From the NCBI GenBank assembly GCA_905178155.1, contig CAJINV010000010.1:1695182-1759181 (forward strand): a DNA stretch of 64,000 bases, written 5' to 3'. This DNA is from Amoebophrya sp. A120 (Eukaryota; Sar; Dinophyceae; Syndiniales; Amoebophryaceae). The notes below the pieces were generated by a model that was given only the letters and a program-made list of their open reading frames with translations, was not told the DNA's origin and made no database searches. Shown here piece after piece: positions 1-13,500 of this stretch. The stretch's first letter is position 1. Each line of letters begins with the position of its first letter. Position numbers and translations under genes: made by a program.

Positions 1-875
1 AGATATCCATTCGAAATCATGAAAAAAATATGAAGAAATTGGAGAGAAAATAAAGAATTATAAAACATATTTAGAATCTTCTTCAGGAGATCTCATCGAT
101 ATCATCCATTTTCATTAGATTTTTTCTGATATATTCGCATTATAGGATTCATAGATGATTCGATGAAAAATTCCTGTTATTCTAAAAGATCTAGATCTCA
201 GATTCAGATAGATAATGTAATCAGATCGATAGATGATATTATTGAGAGAAAATGAAAGAAAAGAAATACACCATAAAATTTCGATATCAATCTATCAATC
301 CATGATTGATTTCCGAAAGAGAAAATATATTCAATGAGATATTGTATCCAAACAACCAAAAGAAAATCTTCAATCATCTCGAGAATGATACACCACACAA
401 TTTCATACATATATCAATCATTCGAGATTCCATCTCTAATTGCAGAAAAAAGATTCAGATATTGGATGAGGGAAGAGTCAATTTGTGTAGAATCAATTGT
501 GTCATACAACCAGAGAAAAATAATCTTCATGGATCTTGAGCAAGATACACCACGAAATTTCGATATCACTCCAGATTCCATCCATAATTGATTCCAGAAA
601 GAGAAAACAAATTAACACACAACGCATTGTTTTTCATACAATCTCTTTCCGAATCCGAGGCCAACATTATTTAACGAAGTCCACATTTCTTCATGTTCAT
701 CCATGTGTAACATATGCACTCGGTCGTCTGGTTTGTGGTTGGTTTTCTTGTGTTCTCTCCATCGCTTTATTTTGGTCCTGGTGTAGCGTCCATCATCAAA
801 TGTTGTGGTCTACAATTTTCATCTCGAAATTGAAAAACTTGTTCTTCTCAAAACGAAAAAAAATCGCTCATTCCT
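1..875. other. AT-rich spacer downstream of the phosphatase gene
   Basis: No convincing gene is visible on either strand. The overlapping short ORFs here have low-complexity, unconserved translations. The AT-rich, GATC-rich composition contrasts with the GC-rich coding DNA that starts near 876. The only structure seen is the degenerate tandem repeat at 262-610. Confidence 0.6.
262..610. repeat. Degenerate tandem repeat, about 140-155 bp period
   Basis: Three related stretches start near 265, 387 and 543. Each begins with a variant of ATACACCA followed by AATTTC, and each ends in a variant of ATTGATTTCCGAAAGAG or ATTGCAGAAAAAAG. Similarity is imperfect and was judged by eye. Confidence 0.5.
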
Positions 876-3349
876 TCACCTCCGCTCTCTCCTCTCAGCA
901 TCCCGTCCGCGTGACCCGTATTGCCGGTTTCCACCACCGCGTTCCTCTCCACCTCCCCGCTGTGGTCCACCACCAGCTCCTCTATCCCGACTCCGACTCC
1001 GGTGGCTGTGCAACGGCCGCGCCCTAGGCGAATGGTGGTCCACTCGCGGTGGGGTCTTGTGGTGAAATTTCGTGTCCCTCGGCAGCGCAGCCGATCGCCG
1101 GTCCGAGATGGATTCTTGCGCCCGGACGGGTTGCAAAGTGGTAGTTGTCCTGCCGCGAGAGTCGTTGGCTTTATTTCGACGACCGCGGCTGTCGTTGCGC
1201 CGACCACGATCGCGGCGTCCCCGACTGTCGTTCTTGTTCCTGCTCGCGGGCGGCAGAGCACTCGGGCCACCTCCCCGCGATGATGTCGCATTATTATCCG
1301 GCGCATGCGACCCACTTGCACCACCTCCTGCTCCGTTCCTTGACTTGCCCTGGTCCTTCCCGGCGGAAAAATCTTCTTCTGAATCAGATTCAGAGGAAGA
1401 ACTGGACTCACTCGATGAACTTTCCTCCTCTTCCGACTCTTCTTTCTGCAGCAGGTTCAATTCTTGCTGTAACTTCTTCAATTTCGAGTTCACTAATTTC
1501 GATCGCTTCATCTCCTTCTGCCGTTTTTTTTCCGCTTTTTTCTGGTTCTTTTTCTCCTTCTTCAACCGCTTTTTCTCTCGTTTTTCCTCCTTTTTTTTCT
1601 TCTTCAATTCCTCCTTTTTCTTCGCCCGCTCCAAGGATTGATCTCGTTTTTCGATGACTTTCCGCTGGATCAATTCCTCGTCCTTCAACATTTTCATCCA
1701 GTTATCCAGTGCAAAAGTAATATCGCACTCGTACTAATCGCAGTGATGCATCAGAATTCTAGATGTTAAGAGAAATCCGCATTACAGATTCAATTTGTAA
1801 TGCTGAGCCAATTTGAATTGCAATTCATACTTAGTGCGATACTTTTGCAATGCATACCAGTGCTTCATCTCCTTGGCCAATGCGATCGCCATCTTCACGC
1901 CATCCAACGTTGGGGAGAGAACCCGCTCCACGGATTCCAACTGCTTCACAATCGCCTCGCCCTGACGGATGATCGGGGACCGGTACTTGTACTCTAATGG
2001 GTTCAACGACGCATTTTTGCTGTCGCCGTGTTTCCCAAACTCGATAAACTCGTCGACAAATTCGTACTTGTGGAGGTTTTCGAAAAACAACCCCGTCCGC
2101 TTCCAGCTCGTCGTCTGTTGAAACTCGTCGTAGGACAAGGAATCCAACAAATCCTTGACCTGGTTGCTCGCGTCGTCGAATCTCGCCTGAATCCGCTCCT
2201 TCACGTCGGACACCACCTGTTTCGGGTCGAATTTGTAGTCGTTGAGGTTCAGGACTTTCTTATCCCCAGAAGTTGCCGAGAAGTACATCCGCAGCTGCTC
2301 TTGAAATCCGATGTTAGGGAAGCAAGCCGGTCGTTTTTTCTCCACGAATTTAAACACGTTCTCGAAGCTCAAGTCGTTGAAATCTACATCCTTCGCGGCT
2401 TCCGGATCTTTCTGCATTAAAGCGAAAGCTTCGTCGCCGAAGCCATATTTCATGATGTACGCGATGACCAACGCGGAGGACCGGGAAATTCCTTTTTGGC
2501 AGTGGACCAAAACCCGTTCTTTCTTCTTAAAACAGTCGTGGATGAACTTGATCGCCGGTTCGTAGTGGGGTTTCAAATCGAACATCGGCGTGTCCAAAAC
2601 CGGGCAGCGGAAATAGGAAACGGAGCCCAGCATGGCTTTCCCCGTGCCCTGGTTGATCACGTTATGCATTGCAGAAGTATCGTACTAGTATAAATCGCAT
2701 GACAAATTCGGTCAGCATGATAAATGAAGTTTGTCATGCTGTTTTACCTTGGAAAGGAGATTTGTAATGCATGATTGCAATTACTACGAGTACGATACTT
2801 TTGCACAGGATACACGTTGGGCATCATCTTTTTGTCGAAAAAGAAGGGGAGATTCGGGTGGCAGACGACCACATTGAGAATTCCGGAGGATTCTATCCTG
2901 ATTAAAAATGTTCCCACACGACCAGAGTCAAGATGGGAAATCTGCTAGACAAATCGACCAGCTTTCGCTGTTTCGCATGACAGACAAGTTTGCCCTCATA
3001 GTGTGATCCTGTTTCGCTAGTTCAGTAGCATCACAGATCTAGCATATCATGCTGATTCTAGCATCACAAAGTCCAAAACACGACTAGAGTCTGCTTCTCA
3101 TGGGGCTTCGCATGAGAAACTTTTTTGGTATGCTGATTTGCAAGACAACTCTGGGGTGGGTATGTTCTTTTTACTCAGCATAGATTTCAACTTTTCCCAA
3201 TCCTGCGCGCCCGTCGCGTCGCCGAGGAACAGGCCCCAATCAGTAATTTGGTGGAAGTGCGCATCGACCTTGAAAAGCTCCTCGAAAAAGGAATAAGCCC
3301 GGTCGGACTTGTCCGCGTTGAAGAGCTTGCGGGGGGCGGGGGCCGACAT
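876..3349 (-). CDS. Dual-specificity protein phosphatase with Lys/Glu-rich and RS-like tail
   Basis: Four exons: 3349-3183, 2893-2813, 2662-1857 and 1702-876. Exon 1 starts MSAPAPRKLF and carries LFLGDATGAQDWEKLKS, which continues across the first introner as SGILNVV, the usual N-terminal strands of a dual-specificity phosphatase (DSP) domain. Exon 3 holds the P-loop VHCQKGISRSSALVIAY, with the catalytic Cys and Arg of HCx5R intact, so a working Ser/Thr/Tyr phosphatase is likely. A helical region follows the domain. Exon 4 is a long Lys/Glu run, then acidic Ser-rich and Arg-rich sequence with repeated NDSRGR, ending at a stop at 876. The tail resembles splicing-factor RS/RGG regions and suggests a nuclear or RNP substrate; that is inference. 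All three introns are introners. The substrate is unknown. Confidence 0.82.
1703..1856. mobile_element. Introner, family A (phosphatase intron 3)
   Basis: Family A has inverted ends TAT-N5-TGCAAAAGTATCGTACTC. This copy is flanked by CCAGT on both sides; removing it joins KHWYA to LDNWMKML in frame. Confidence 0.9.
2663..2812. mobile_element. Introner, family A (phosphatase intron 2)
   Basis: Ends TATGCATTGCAGAAG and CTTTTGCACAGGATA, flanked by CACGT duplications. The interior runs opposite to the copy at 1703. Confidence 0.9.
2894..3182. mobile_element. Introner, family F (phosphatase intron 1)
   Basis: Family F has long inverted ends around TACGTTTTTACTCAGGAT. Here the ends are diverged (TATCCTGATTAAAAATG on the left) and the flanks are GATTC/GATTT. 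The join gives KLKS-SGILNVV in frame. Confidence 0.85.
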
Positions 3350-4561
3350 TTTCTTTGGAGGGAGGGTGTTTTTCTCTTCGTAAAGTTGATGTTTAGGTCG
3401 TGGGTCTAGTTGTAGTTCTTTATCATGGGAGGTTATTTGTTAACTAACAAAACATCTGTACTCATCGTAGTGCTACGAGTGTACTAAGTTGCGTACTAAG
3501 TTGCTACTACTAAAATTGCTTGTCCTGTGAACGAAGTGAGGCGGAGCAATGAGAATGACATCGACAGGTGAAGAACAAAATGACATATAAAAGTTGCTGA
3601 GTAATGGGTTCTTGTTTTTTCTAAGTTCAACTTCAATGCATACGAACGTAGGACGTGGGTAACATTGAAATCAATATCAACTTGAGATCTTGATTTGCCA
3701 CCGGGGTGTTTCTAATAAAAGCGCAAGGAGTAATAAAAGCTTAAGGAGCGAGACTACTAATTCTACATCACAACGAAGCATCTGATCTACTAGATCTTTG
3801 TGTTCCTTGTCATCGTCGTGGAGTAGCAAACTGAATTTCATCTACTAGATGCAACTCAAAAATAGGTGCATACAGAGATCGTCGAGGGGCAACATGGAGG
3901 AAGTGGAGCTAAGCGATCGCAAGCGTTTGTCCACGAACTTTTGCTTCGCGATGGTGCAGCCGACGTCAGGTGGAACATCAACATCGACCATCGAAGATTC
4001 CCGTCCTATGTTGTGGCGAAAACTTCTTAACGAGACAAACGAAAATAAAGGCGACGGATCGCGCGCACTCCTGCACCTTCTCAAGGTCGTCCTCCGATGT
4101 TCTTATTTTTCCATTGCGCAGCTTTGGTTTCAAACTTCGAGTTCAAGAATTATAAAAAGCGAAATCACGTCTGGTGAGTTTTGGTGGATCTATCAATGAA
4201 TGGAGCCGGAAAATATACTGGGCCGTCGTGATCATCTGTGACTCCAGCATCGACGCTGCTATGTTGACGCGGTGCATATAGCTTCTTTAGATGTCCGAAT
4301 AGGTTCTGCCATCCAGTCAATACTCGAGGAGATTCGTCATCTTCTCATGCGCATGAGTTGAAACTATAATTCTTGCTAGCTGCTAGGCAGTTCGTTTATT
4401 CGCCGGTGAAAAATTTACAATGCATTTTCAAACAAATCAAATTCAAAGCATAGGCTTCTTTACTTTGTTCTCTGCTCACGAGGAGCTCTTCCTCTTCCTT
4501 TACCTTTGCTTAAATCCTACCCACCTGGCTGCAGAAACGGCGTCCACTGCGCTTCCAACCT
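3350..4561. other. Intergenic spacer between phosphatase and helicase genes
   Basis: It should hold the phosphatase promoter (high side of 3349) and the helicase 3' end (below 4562). Short plus-strand ORFs at 3849-4199 and 3970-4155 have no recognisable domains and overlap each other. No RNA gene or repeat was recognised. Confidence 0.5.
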
Positions 4562-7500
4562 CTACTTCCCCACGGTGGCCATCTTCGCGGCCCCAGACTC
4601 GTGCATCACTTTATGCATGTCCGGAACCGAAATCTCGTACAGTTTCGCACCCTCGAGCAGAATCTCGGCAATCGCGGTGATCGCCCGGCTGCACTTCCAC
4701 AAGCAGTCCCGGCTGATCTCGTTGTTGTCCCGACCACCCGGACCGCCCCATTGCTGTTGGTTCCACTGCTGATCCTGCTGCAGGTTGTAGTCCTGTCGTG
4801 GCCCGTTCGGCAGTGCCGGCGCTTCCGAAGATTTAGCGAACAGCGGGTTCCGGCGTTGTTGGACTGGTTCTTCTGCTCGGGCGTCATCCCAGAAAAACTT
4901 CCTCTCCTCTTTTTTTTCCACGACAGCTTCCGGGCTGGTGTGGTCCTTCTTCTGCAACTGCTGGGTCGTGACACCAGCAGCAGCACTACCACTCGAGTTG
5001 TTCATGCTCTGGTCCCTTTTTTGCGAAGGTTGATTTTTCTCGTCAAACACCGCAGGATCGATGAATTCGCGATCTCGACTACGTTCTCTGGACCGACTTT
5101 CCTTCCTCGCACCAGCACCGCGTCGGAGCGGCGCGAGAACTCTGCGCGCACGACTGTCACCGCGACCGCGCCCACGGCTGTCTCGTCGGCCGCGTGGTCC
5201 TCTCCTGCGACTGTCATTGTTCCTTCTACCGCCCCGGCTATCGTTCCTGCGAGGATTCCCCGCAGGCGCACTCTGGTTCCGGTTCCGGCTGTCATTCCGG
5301 TTGCTCCTAGAGCCTGTACCTTTCGACAGCGCACCAGCAGTCCCTCCTTCGGGTAAAGCAGGTGGTCCCCGGCTATCTTCCTTGTCACTTGGCACGTCCG
5401 CGTGATGGTTCCCCTCGTGGTTGAAGCTATCGTTGAATCGGCTGTAGTTGGTGTTTTGCCGTCCCCGGGGCTCCTCGGTGTCCATTTTCGTAGGAGGAGC
5501 TCTTCTCCGGCTGTCGTCCCGTCTAGGCGGAGGTCCTCGTACAGGAGGCTTTTCTCGACTGTCGTTGCGACGACTGTTTCGGGGACTGTACCGGTCTGCG
5601 TGGTCGCGGGTGTCTCTGTGACTGTTTCTCGGACTGTTTCTCCTAGGACTGTAGTTCCGGTCACGACCACGGCGGTCGCGGTCTGTGCTGTTCCGCCTGC
5701 CACGGTAGCTGTTGTTGTCCTCGCGACGTCGATCTCTGTCATCCCGGTCTGCTCGCTCTCGTGCAGCCGCAACTCGATCCCTCTCTCGATTGTCCCGCTT
5801 CTTCTTCTGCTCTTTATGCACGGATTCCAGCAGATTTTGATTCCCCGCGAGCATCAGTTCGATCAGTTGAATTACCATGGCCCGGTATCCAAGAAAAAAA
5901 CTGTGTTAGTGTAGGTCTTGTTTTGGGAAAACAGCATCACAAGTTCGTCTGCCATGACAGGAAAAACTTGTCATGCGTAAATAGGACGGGAAAACACGTA
6001 GGAAGCGAGCCTACCACGCATGTAGTGGAGCATGACAAGAGTATACTGTTTTGCATTTTCTGCATCACAGACTTACACTTACACAGTTTTTTTTCTTGCA
6101 TACCCGGAGTTCAAACACCGTGTCGCCGATCATCTCATTGCAGAATTCCAAATACAACCTCGTCACGTGCTGCTTCTTCTCCTCGTCCATGCCTTTCGTT
6201 TTGTGAGCGGACAATTCGTAAATCACCGGATTGTACTCCTGCGCCTTCTTCTCGAGGTCCGCCGCGGTTTGCCCCCCAAGTGGACCTTGTTGTTGACCAC
6301 TAGTTGCACCAGCGTTTTTATTTCCACCTATCGCTACATGAAGCGGCCCAACCGGCGCAGGGATGGCTCCCCGTGTGGGAATTTTCTTCAACTTCGTGAC
6401 ACAAGGAAGGATAAATTCGTTGTTCTTCGATTGGTAGTGTTCGCACTTCTTCAAATCGAGTAAGGGGTTGAGCAAAATCAACGGCATCGGGTCGTAAACA
6501 AGAGTGCAGTCCCGGGCGGTTTGCGTCGCCTTCGTGTCGGTCGATACCGCGTTCGAGGATCGTTCGAAGTACGCGACTAAGTAGGACGCGATACCCGCGT
6601 CCGGGTTGAAGTTCTTTCCGATCGCCAAGCCCTTCAAGGTCGGATCAGCCACGGCCAGATTCCGCCCCTTTTGTTGCTGCACCTGCTTAGACTGCTGGGG
6701 CTTCAGAGCGTTGCTGCAGAGGTTGTTTACAACCGAATTCCGGTCCGGTTCGCAGCGGACGTCGTCCACCAAGCAGCGAACAAACTTACAGTTGTCGCAG
6801 TTGGTCGGATTTGCAGAAGCGGCGATCGGGAAGCAGGCGGTTAACAAAGCGCGCGTCATGTTGGTTTCGTGCTATGGATTGCAAAAGTGTCTGGGTCTGG
6901 AAGAATCGGAACTTGTCATGCTTGTTGCGGTTCACACAAAAAGCTGTCTTGCGTGACTTGCAAAAGATGCATATTTCTGGCCGTACTGAGAGCGGATTTC
7001 TCATGCAGAATAGGCATTACCAAGGGACTGCAGAACTTGTGATGCTAAGCCCTGCATTACAGAGTTTGCGGACCTTGGCAGAATTGCATCACAAATCTCG
7101 CAATCTTCCAGACCCAGACATTTTTGCAGTTGATACGTGCGAGCAGTCGACGATGTCCAAGCAGCCGGATTTGAGTCGCATCTGTCTTTGCTTCTCCTCA
7201 ATTTGGTTCTTCAACCAATCGCCCGCCTTCAAGTCGTTTAACGAAGCGGACATAGGTTTCAAAGCTTTCAAACCACCGGAGGAGGAAGTGGCTTGGTTGT
7301 TTCCACTGGCGCTGCCCTTGCTTCCGCCTAACGGCATCGCGTTGGGGTTGTTTTTCCCACCACCCTTTCCACCGAAGGACGAACCTTTATTTCCAGCAGA
7401 AGCCGCGGCTGCGTTAGTTAGCATTTGCGCCTTAGTGATTTCGGCGGCGGCCGCAGCAGCTGCTGCGGCGCTTTCCTTTACCGCGGTGGGAAGTTTCGTG

Positions 7501-10500
7501 CCCATGACGCCGGCGAGCGCCATCTGGTTGGTCATCATGAGCTGTTTGTTCATTTCTGCAATTTGCTCCATTTGGTACTTGACCACTTCAGAATTGTTTC
7601 GGCTGCTGGCCTCCATCTTGCACCGATCGAGGATCTCCTGCACACCACTGTCGCCAAGCGATTTTACGACGGTGAAGCTGTTCTTTTTAATTTTGTGATT
7701 TGCTGACGTACTTTCAAAGAGGATCATGATAGCATGGAGGATAACGTCACTCACGACGGTACCATAATGACTGAAACAAGAGAGCAATAATACCGTCGGG
7801 GGTAAAATTATACTGCATGGTATGCTTACGTTTCAAATTTAAGTTAGAGACGCTGGCAGTTGTCGTGCACAAAAGCAAGTATGTCTGTACGAGATCACTC
7901 GACGCCCTTCACAGAATCGGATAGGAGCTGAGCATAATCTCAGCCAAGAAAGTGAAACAGGCTGAGACACACTCCGAGCAAGATTTTTTTCGCTTTGAAA
8001 GTTTGCTCTAGTACCATTGGGATAGAGGAGGTCAAGTATAAGGGCCGGATAGAATAAAACCAGCAACTTGCCGCCGACCGTATGGTACGAAGGTTTGATT
8101 TATATGTGATTTTGATCTTGATGATCTTGTCTTTCTTGATCTTCGTGATCGTGATATCAATCCCACACAAAAGTAAGTAAATTTATCTGAAAGTAGTACG
8201 TTTTCATATATCCGGTTTGCATCCGTGTGTTCAGCTCCTCAAACTGTTTCGTGTTGTTTTCCAAGGTGACCTGATCGAGAAACTCGTCATCCGCACTCAC
8301 AAAAGAGCCCATCATTCCGCGGTTGTTTCGCTGCGAATTGTAGTTGGAGCCCCAGCCGTCCCAATTATCCCAGTTATCGTACGGGTCTTGCATGTTGTCG
8401 AAGGTGATCCCGTTTTTCCGCATGTAATCCTTGTAAATCTTCGCCAGCAGCACGTGGTCGGAGAACGTGTTTTCCGCTTTTTTTTCCCGCATATGACAGT
8501 GCACAACTCCCCCCCCTCGTTTGTCATGCAAAATACCCAATCCACCCTTTGCCTCTTGGCTCTGTTTGCATGACAAGTTCTAGTAGCCCAACTAAGTAGC
8601 ACTAGTACACTCCAGTGCAAATTTGTCATGCAAAACTGGCACTTCTGCTGATGCGCGTATTGCCGTTCAGGCTGTACAACTTCCAAGTGAGGAGGAGGGG
8701 GGGTTGTGCACTCTCATACCGCATCGCAATCGCTTGGTGCTCCATGTCCTGCCGGACCCGGCAGAAGGGCGATTTCTGCGTGATTTATCAACTGCAAAAA
8801 TGTCTGGGTCTGGAAGAGTCGGGGCCTGTCATGCACATTTTGCATGACCCGTGAGGTCTGTGATGCTGGTGCTAGGATCACAGATCTTTTGAGGGCTTCT
8901 TGATGCTAGTTACGCATGAGAAACGCCCTCTCCGCGTGCCAAGAGCTGACTCCTCTTGCTGCTCATGCAACACAGATATTTTTAGAATCCGCAGACAGCA
9001 TTACAAGTTCCACTTCCACTCTTCCAGATCCAGACAAATTTGCAATCCATATGATTCCGCACGCCACAATCGTGATCTGCTCATACAACTTCGGTAGATT
9101 CAACGCCTTGGAGAACAAATCCCCGAGCAGAAACAACCGCGCCAGCGTCGGGTGTAACGGAACCTGGGAGAGTTGCCGGCCTAGGGGGATTATGAATTGC
9201 AAAAACATCGTGCTAGTAGCAATTGCAATACAAATTGCCTCAGCATTACAAATTGAATTTGTAATGCGGATTTGCCTTAGGAACTAGATTTGTAATGCAT
9301 AAATGCAATTAGTACGAGTACGATGATTTTGCACAGGATAGGTGTTAAGACCTCGTAGTACTCCTTCCGGGGGATGGCGTTTTCTTTGATTTCCTCCATT
9401 TTCTCTCGGATCTTCTCCTGCTCTTTCTCCAGAAGTTCTGCAAGCTGGCCCGCGTTCTTTCCGTTAGCGGCACCACCTGCCAGTGCGGGGACCATCTGTC
9501 CTTTGCCGTTCTGAACCATTATCTGGTTATTTACCGTGCGGGTCATTGCACCAGCAGCTCCCACCATTTTGTTCGCCATGTTGTTCATCATCATCCCGCC
9601 AGGTTTCATACCACCTTTCATGTTCGCAGCTGCCATCACCGTTGTTTGGATCCCCTTCCCGGCAAACCTCCCCGCTGCAAGCAAGACCTGCTGACTCGCC
9701 TGCAGCTGCTTTTGTGCCGCGACCGCGGACATCAAGGGGGTGAGCTTCGGCTTGGTCGCTGCATTTGCCGCTGCGAGCTGCAAGCTATTCGGGTTTGGTT
9801 TCAAGACTAAAGCACCAGCAGCTGCTGCGCCAGTTGTACTTGCCGCTGTTCCAGCAACTGTTGGGTTCGTGATGGCCGCTAGTTTATCCGCGGCTGCCTG
9901 TATCTCCTCGTCTTTCGGTTGGTCTTTCATTTCAATCCGCCGGATCGCACCCAAAGCTTCCAGCAATTGAATTGCGTTTTCCACCGCTTTCCGTTCCGGC
10001 GGCGCGATCGCGCGCTGTAAGATCTTAGCAACCGATTCGTTCCGACCGATACCTAAATTTGGGTTCATGGCTTTTAATTGCAAAACCAAGCTCTCCACGG
10101 GCGTGCGGAGCATCTCTGGTTTTTCCTGCAGTTCGAAGTGGTCATACTGCTTTTTCGTGTACGCCGCAAAAAACTTTCCCGGCCGGCACCGCCCCGCCCG
10201 ACCTCTCCGCTGCCGCACGTTCGACTTCGCGACGAAGAGGGTTTCCAAACCGGAGCTGTTCGTGCTCGGGTTGTACGCGACCGCTCGGTGCCACCCGGAG
10301 TCAATCACGTGGACGATATCGGAAACGGTGATACTAGTTTCCGCGATGTTGGTGGCGACAATGATCTTCCGGACTCCTTTTTCCGGTAAATCAAAGACCC
10401 GAGACTGCTATCCTACGAAAAAAGTGTTTCACTGTAAGGATTTTGCAAGTTTTGCATCACAAGTTTGTCCTACATCACAGAGAAAATTTGCCATGCGAGA

Positions 10501-13500
10501 TTCCTAAGGGAAAACACGGCTAAAAATCCATTGTCTTGCATGTGTAGCAAGACAAACACCTCTCAGATGCATTTTCTGCATTACAAGTTTACAGTGAAAC
10601 AGTTTTTTCTTGCGATAACTGCTCGCGCTTCTCGACTGTGGAGTGCAAACGCAAGATCAAATATTCGTCCCGGTTTTGAAACACCGTGTTCTGCAACAAC
10701 GTACACACGTCGCAAATTTCCCGCCACCCGGGGACGAAAATCATGATCGCGCCCGGTTCATCCTTTTGCTTCTCCTCCAACACGTAGTGATATCCTGTGC
10801 AAAAGTATCTTACTCGTAGTGATTTTTGCTAACATGCATTACAAATTTCTTTCTCAGGTTAATAAATCGACATTACAAATTGTCCTTCTCATGCTGAGAA
10901 GATTTGTCATGCGATTTATACTAGTACGATGCTTTTGCATTTCATAAGTGAATGTACTCGACAATCCGCGCGATCATCTCCGCGTCGAACCTGGAAACTT
11001 CGAAATCCCCCGTGTACATCCATTGCCGTTCCCCTTGCATCATGCGTTGCTTCATGTTCTGAAACTCCTTGCCCATCGGGGTTTTGAATTTATACGGCTT
11101 ATACGTCGGGTCCTTGTTCACCCCCTTGATCCCGAACTCCGGTGCGATGTCGGGCAGCAAATCGTTGAGGTATTTTTCCTATCAAATGCAAAAATGTCTG
11201 GGTCTGGAAACTTGTGATGCTGGTTGGAGTATCATGAGGCGGCCACAAGTGCTGGCTCAGCATGACAAGTTTCTGAGCTTCGGGGTGTTGCCTATTCTGC
11301 ATGACATACTGCGTTTCTGCATGACAAAAAAACGGGGCTCTTGGGTAACGTGCATGACAGACTTTGGGGTCATGCTGGCAGAGCATGACAGACCTTCCAT
11401 TCTTCCAGACCCAGACATTTTTACGTTTCATATTTCTTCAATCGGGTACACCGTCGCACCCGGCATTTCACAGAGCGCGGTTTTTAGCTGAAAGCCGTCG
11501 AGTTTATTATTCGAGTCAGTCGTGGAGGCAGCTGCAGCTGCTGTGGCGACGTTTTTGTCCTTAATCGCCGCGTCTTTGTCCTTGTCCTTGTCTTTGTTTT
11601 TCTCCTTTTTTTCCTTTTCCTTCTCCTGTTCCTTCGCAACCAGTTCCGACACCCCTTTCTCAAAGTAGTCCGCCATGGCGTTGGCGTCGATCGTCGCGGA
11701 CATGAGAATCAGCTTCAACGGGATCATATGCATTGCAAAGGCATCGCACTAGTATAAACTGCATTACAAATAATTTTTCCGTAGGTTTCTAAGAATTGCA
11801 TTTGTGATGCTAACCCAGGTAGAAGGTTACTAGATTTGTCATGCATTGTTGCAATCAGAACTACGAGTGCAATGCTTTTGCAGAGGATAAATCAACTTCT
11901 TCTCCCCGTCCCCGATGTCAATAGGCGTGGTTGCTCGGACTTTCAACACATCGCGAAGGATCAACAGCAAAAAGTCCGTCGCCACCCCCCTCTCGTGCAC
12001 CTCGTCGACAATGATCGCGTTATGAACTGCAAAAGTATCGTACTCGTACAAATGCATTACAAATTTTCTCAGCATAAGAGATAAAATTTGTAATGCGGAT
12101 TTACCTTAAGAAAAAGATTTGTAATGCATGACTGCAATACGAGTACGATACTTTTGCACAGGATACGCGTCGTATTCGGGTAACAACGGGTCGGACTCTA
12201 ATTGCTTCAGCAAAATCCCGACCGTATCAACTGTAAAAATGTCTGGGTCTGGAAGATTCTGACACTTGTCATGCACGTTTTGCATGAGCCCTGATGTCTG
12301 TGATGCATGCCCTAGCATCACAGATTTTTTGACGGCTTCTGGATGCCTATTCCGCATGACAAATGCCCTCTCCGCGTAGCAAAAATTGCATTCCTTTTGG
12401 TACTCATGCAATACAGATTTTTCTGGAATCCAAATGCAGCATCACAAGCTGCATTCTTCCAGACCCAGACATTTTTGCATTTGATAGACCGTGCAGTAGA
12501 TCAACTCCGTTTTCTCCCTGCTGATCATGCGGTCGAATCGGACCTGGTACCCGATTTTTTCCCCGATGTTCTCCCCCCGTTCCCACGCCACCCGCTCCGC
12601 GACGGAGGTGGCGGAAATGCGTCGCGGCTGTGTACAGATGATCTTCCGGATGCGGCCGGGAGGGGATCGGTAGTAGTCGTCTTCTTTCGATTTTTCCAAG
12701 CCGGTATCAAGTGCAAAAATGTCTGGGTCTGGAAAAGTGTAAACTTCTCATGCAGATTTTCCATGAGGTCCGGAATGCGGAAATTAGTATGACAGACTCT
12801 GCGAGGTCTCTGCCATGCCTATCCTGCATGAGAAACCGCCTTCCAACTTGGTCAAAAGTGGACAGCTTTTGGCACTCATGCAACACAGATTTTTGCATGC
12901 TTCAGATTTACCATGACAAGTTGCCACCTTCCAGACCCAGACATATTTGCAATTGATAGCCGGCGGCCAACGCTTTCGTTTTTTCGTTTGCCTGGTACTG
13001 ACTTTCCTTCGCCCAAAACTCCATCAGCAACTGGGGTAATTGTGTCGTCTTACCACTTATGCAATACAAATTTCCTGTACATGTACAAAATGCATCACAA
13101 ATGTCACCAACTTGGAGCATGCCACTTGTCATGCTGAATAGAATGTAGAAGAGAACTTTGTCATGCAGAAACCGCATTTGTACATGTACAGGAAATTTAC
13201 TGTGGATACCACTACCGGTTTCCGCACAGAGAACCACCACATCTGCTTTCGACACCGCAACGAGGAAGTGGCACTGTTTCTGGTACGCGGGTAAGTTCTG
13301 CCTTTTCGCTACATTTTGGAAGTAGTAGTGGCTATAGGAGAGCTTGATCTTCGTGTGGATCTCCTGCGTTCGCTCATCGACCGGCGGGTTGATCAGTTTG
13401 TTGCTATGCATCGCAAGAGCATTGCACTTAGTAGAAAGCGCGTCACAAATTTGATTTTAGCAGCAAAAGTGGAATTTGTATTTGTAATGCTGATTGAGGT

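Noticed and set aside
4562-7770. Separate RNA-binding gene downstream of the helicase
   Set aside because: The exon at 6103-6872 carries the OB-fold sequence missing from the helicase, and a phase-compatible GT-AG intron (7771-8199) links them.
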